Shown here piece after piece: positions 62,401-64,000 of a DNA stretch of 64,000 nt. The notes below the pieces were generated by a model. It had not been told where the DNA came from. It made no database searches and saw nothing but the letters and a program-made list of their open reading frames with translations. The translations under genes and the position numbers were made by a program. The DNA comes from Amblyomma americanum. Its lineage: Eukaryota; Arthropoda; Arachnida; Ixodida; Ixodidae. The stretch's first letter is position 1. Every line of letters begins with the position of its first letter. The stretch lies in contig NW_027526508.1 in the NCBI RefSeq assembly GCF_052857255.1, positions 372,001 through 436,000 on the forward strand, given 5' to 3'.

Positions 62401-64000
62401 TCTCAGAACTGCGCGAAAACTTGTATTCCGGCTCAAAACAACGGGATACATCGTTTTAGAGCGATACTATCAAGATTCACGAGCATCGATTCTACAAGTC
62501 GTCGAAGAGTAGACGAGAGAAAGGTGTAAACTTTTTCTCTCAGAACTGCGCGAAAACTTGTATTCCGGCTCAAAACAACAGGATACATCGTTTTAGATCG
62601 AAACTAGCAAGATTCACGAGCATCGATTTTACAAGTCGTCGAAGATTAGACGAGAAAAAGGTGTAAACATTTTCTCTCAGAACTGCGCGAAAACTTGTAT
62701 TCCGGCTCAAAACAACGGGATACATCGTTTTAGATTGAAAGGAGCAAAATTCACCAGCATCAATTTAACAAGTCGTCGAAGAGTAGACGAGAGAAAGGTG
62801 TAAACTTTTTCTCTCAGAACGGCGCGAAAACTTGTATTCCGGCTCAAAACAACGGGATACATCGTTTTAGATCGAAAGTAGCAAAATTGACCAGCATCGA
62901 TTTAACAAGTCGTCGAAGAGTAGACGAGAGAAAGGTGTAAACTTTTTCTCTCAGAACTGCGCGAACACTTGTATTCCGGCTCAAAACAACGGGATACATC
63001 GTTTTAGAGCGATACTATCTAGATTCACGAGCATCGATTCTACAAGTCATCGAAGAGTAGACGCGAGAAAGGTGTAAACTTTTTCTCTCAAAACTGGGCG
63101 AAAACTTGTATTCCGGCTCAAAACAACGGGATACATCGTTTTAGATCGAAACTAGCACGATTAACGAGCATCGATTTTACAAGTAGTCGAAGAGTAGACG
63201 AGAGAAAGGTGTAAACTTTTTCTCTCAGAACTGCGCGAAAACTTGTATTCCGGCTCAAAACAACGGGATACATCGTTTTAGAGCGATACTATCAAGATTC
63301 ACGAGCATCGATTCTACAAGTCGTCGAAGAGTAGACGAGAGAAAGATGTAAACTTTTTCTCTCAGAACTGCGCGAAAACTTGTTTTCCGGCTCAAAACAA
63401 CGGGATACATCGTTTTAGATCAAAACTAGCAAGATTCACGAGCATCAGTTTTACAAGTCGTCGAAGAGTAGACGAGAAAAAGGTGTAAACTTTTTCTCTC
63501 AGAACTGCGCGAAAACTTGTATTCCGGCTCAAAACAACGGGATACATCGTTTTAGATCGAAAGTAGCAAAATTCACCAGCATCGATTTTACAAATCGTCG
63601 AAGAGTAGACGAGAGAAAGGTGTAAACTTTTTCTCTCAGAACTGCGCGAAAACTTGTATTCCGGCTCAAAACAACGGGATACATCGTTTTAGAGCGATAC
63701 TATCAAGATTCACGAGCATCGATTCTACAAGTCGTCGAAGAGTAGACGAGAGAAAGATGTAAACTTTCTCTCTCAGAACTGCGCGAAAACTTGTATTCCG
63801 GCTCAAAACAACGGGATACATCGTTTTAGATCGAAACTAGCAAGATTCACGAGCATCAGTTTTACAAGTCGTCGAAGAGTAGACGAGAAAAAGGTGTAAA
63901 CTTTTTCTCTCAGAACTGCGCGAAAACTTGTATTCCGGCTCAAAACAACGGGATACATTGTTTTAGAGCGAAACTATCAAGGTTCACGAGCATCGATTTT
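59436..64000. repeat. 5.26-kb duplication, copy 2 (cut by the window end)
   Basis: Begins at a mosaic monomer: GAGCGATACTATC with GATTCTACAAG on the left, GACGATAAAAGG on the right. It matches copy 1 through to the last base (64000 corresponds to 58740). Only scattered single-base differences are seen, such as GATTGAAAGGAGC near 62734, CTGGGCGAAAAC near 63096 and AAGATTAGACG near 62644. Confidence 0.9.
59541..59601 (+). repeat. 61-bp truncated monomer, copy 3
   Basis: Same junction as the other two, 5259 bp from copy 2, as expected from the 5260-bp duplication. Confidence 0.9.

Larger units (their letters stand above)
1..64000. repeat. 137-bp tandem satellite array filling the window
   Basis: Every part of the window aligns to one monomer of about 137 bp. 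Nearly invariant pieces are TGCGCGAAAACTTGTATTCC, CAACGGGATAC, CGTTTTAGATCGAAAC, ATTCACGAG, GTCGAAGAGTAGACGA and GAAAGG. All copies face the same way, and I found no inverted monomer. About 465-470 copies fit. The first and last monomers are cut by the window edges, so the array is longer than 64 kb. By hand count the consensus has 56 G+C in 137 bp and 11 CpG. Single-base indels give monomers of 134-138 bp. The only foreign DNA seen is the 76-81 bp insert at two places. No gene, structural RNA or full transposable element is present. Such arrays are typical of eukaryotic heterochromatin. A centromeric location is possible but not shown by the sequence alone. Confidence 0.99.

Noticed and set aside
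1..64000. Many open reading frames of about 60-107 codons on both strands (for example 13263-13586 on the plus strand and 3185-3370 on the minus strand) with very similar predicted proteins
   Set aside because: They recur because the DNA recurs. The 137-bp period is not a multiple of three, so each frame changes at every monomer and soon meets a stop. Variant changes include stops and frameshifts with no sign of protein-level constraint, and both strands show equally good frames over the same bases.
1..64000. CRISPR-like array
   Set aside because: The repeated unit is continuous. There are no unique spacers between short conserved repeats, and variation is spread through the monomer and shared among copies.
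1..64000. CENP-B box in the monomer
   Set aside because: I compared the CAACGGG region and the AGCGGGATT region of the divergent monomer with the TTCG-N4-A-N2-CGGG core. The required A and TTCG positions do not match on either strand.
1..64000. Promoter from GGTATAAAC (TATA-like) followed by a pyrimidine tract
   Set aside because: GGTATAAAC is one of several interchangeable variants (mostly GGTGTAAAC) at the same monomer position, with no downstream gene. Satellite transcription cannot be judged from this.
1..64000. Plasmid or phage iteron origin, or other prokaryotic repeat
   Set aside because: More than 460 head-to-tail copies with HOR structure and no replication, partition or any other gene in 64 kb do not fit a bacterial or phage replicon.

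Overview
The whole 64 kb is a single uninterrupted satellite DNA array. A monomer of about 137 bp is repeated head-to-tail, always in the same orientation, roughly 465-470 times. The window begins and ends inside monomers, so the array continues on both sides. I see no gene, tRNA, rRNA, CRISPR array, recognisable complete transposon or telomeric repeat. The open frames present are by-products of the repeat. A hand-built consensus has about 41% G+C and 11 CpG per 137 bp, roughly 1.9 times the number expected from its base composition. An array of this kind points to a eukaryotic nuclear genome (pericentromeric, centromeric or other heterochromatin). The lack of CpG depletion suggests a lineage without heavy CpG methylation, such as many insects. 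I cannot name the species or the satellite family from the sequence.

The array is not a simple monomeric array. Monomer variants are recognised by fixed diagnostic changes (examples: TCTAAAC versus TCAAAAC versus TTCACAAC before CAACGGG; AAGTCGTCG versus AAGCAGTCG; CTATTTCTCTC versus CTTTTTCTCTC; GGTATAAAC; CAGTATGCG; GATAAAAGG). They recur in the same order at long distances, which shows nested higher-order repeats (HORs) and segmental duplications. Almost all unit lengths are whole numbers of monomers: about 1230 bp (9-mer), 1643 bp (12-mer), 1779 bp (13-mer), 2190 bp (16-mer), 2326 bp (17-mer), 2811 bp (20-mer plus an insert), 3476 bp, 5260 bp and 6020/6430 bp.

Layout: 1-5.0 kb, two copies of a 20-mer, each carrying a 76-81 bp non-satellite insert; 5.0-10.2 kb, mixed and less regular monomers, including an empty-site homologue of the insert; 10.2-14.6 kb, a cassette of GAAAGTAGC/ACCAGCATC monomers plus a 1230-bp duplication; 14.6-20.2 kb, 1779-bp and 3830-bp-offset duplications; 21.5-24.4 kb, a 1643-bp duplication; 25.1-37.5 kb, a roughly 6-kb tandem duplication; 37.0-43.5 kb, a 3476-bp duplication; 42.3-46.1 kb, a 1231-bp 9-mer HOR; 46.5-51.2 kb, a 2326-bp duplication; 51.2-55.3 kb, a further copy of 45.2-46.7 kb and a 1429-bp-offset duplication; 54.2-64.0 kb, a 5260-bp duplication that includes a distinct GAGCGATACTATC subfamily.

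Nothing here works as a gene set. The biology is that of a fast-homogenising satellite: unequal exchange and conversion that mostly keep the 137-bp register, a few phase-breaking events (the insert and a 61-bp truncated monomer) copied along as passengers, and a short dyad in some subfamilies that could matter for chromatin or protein binding.
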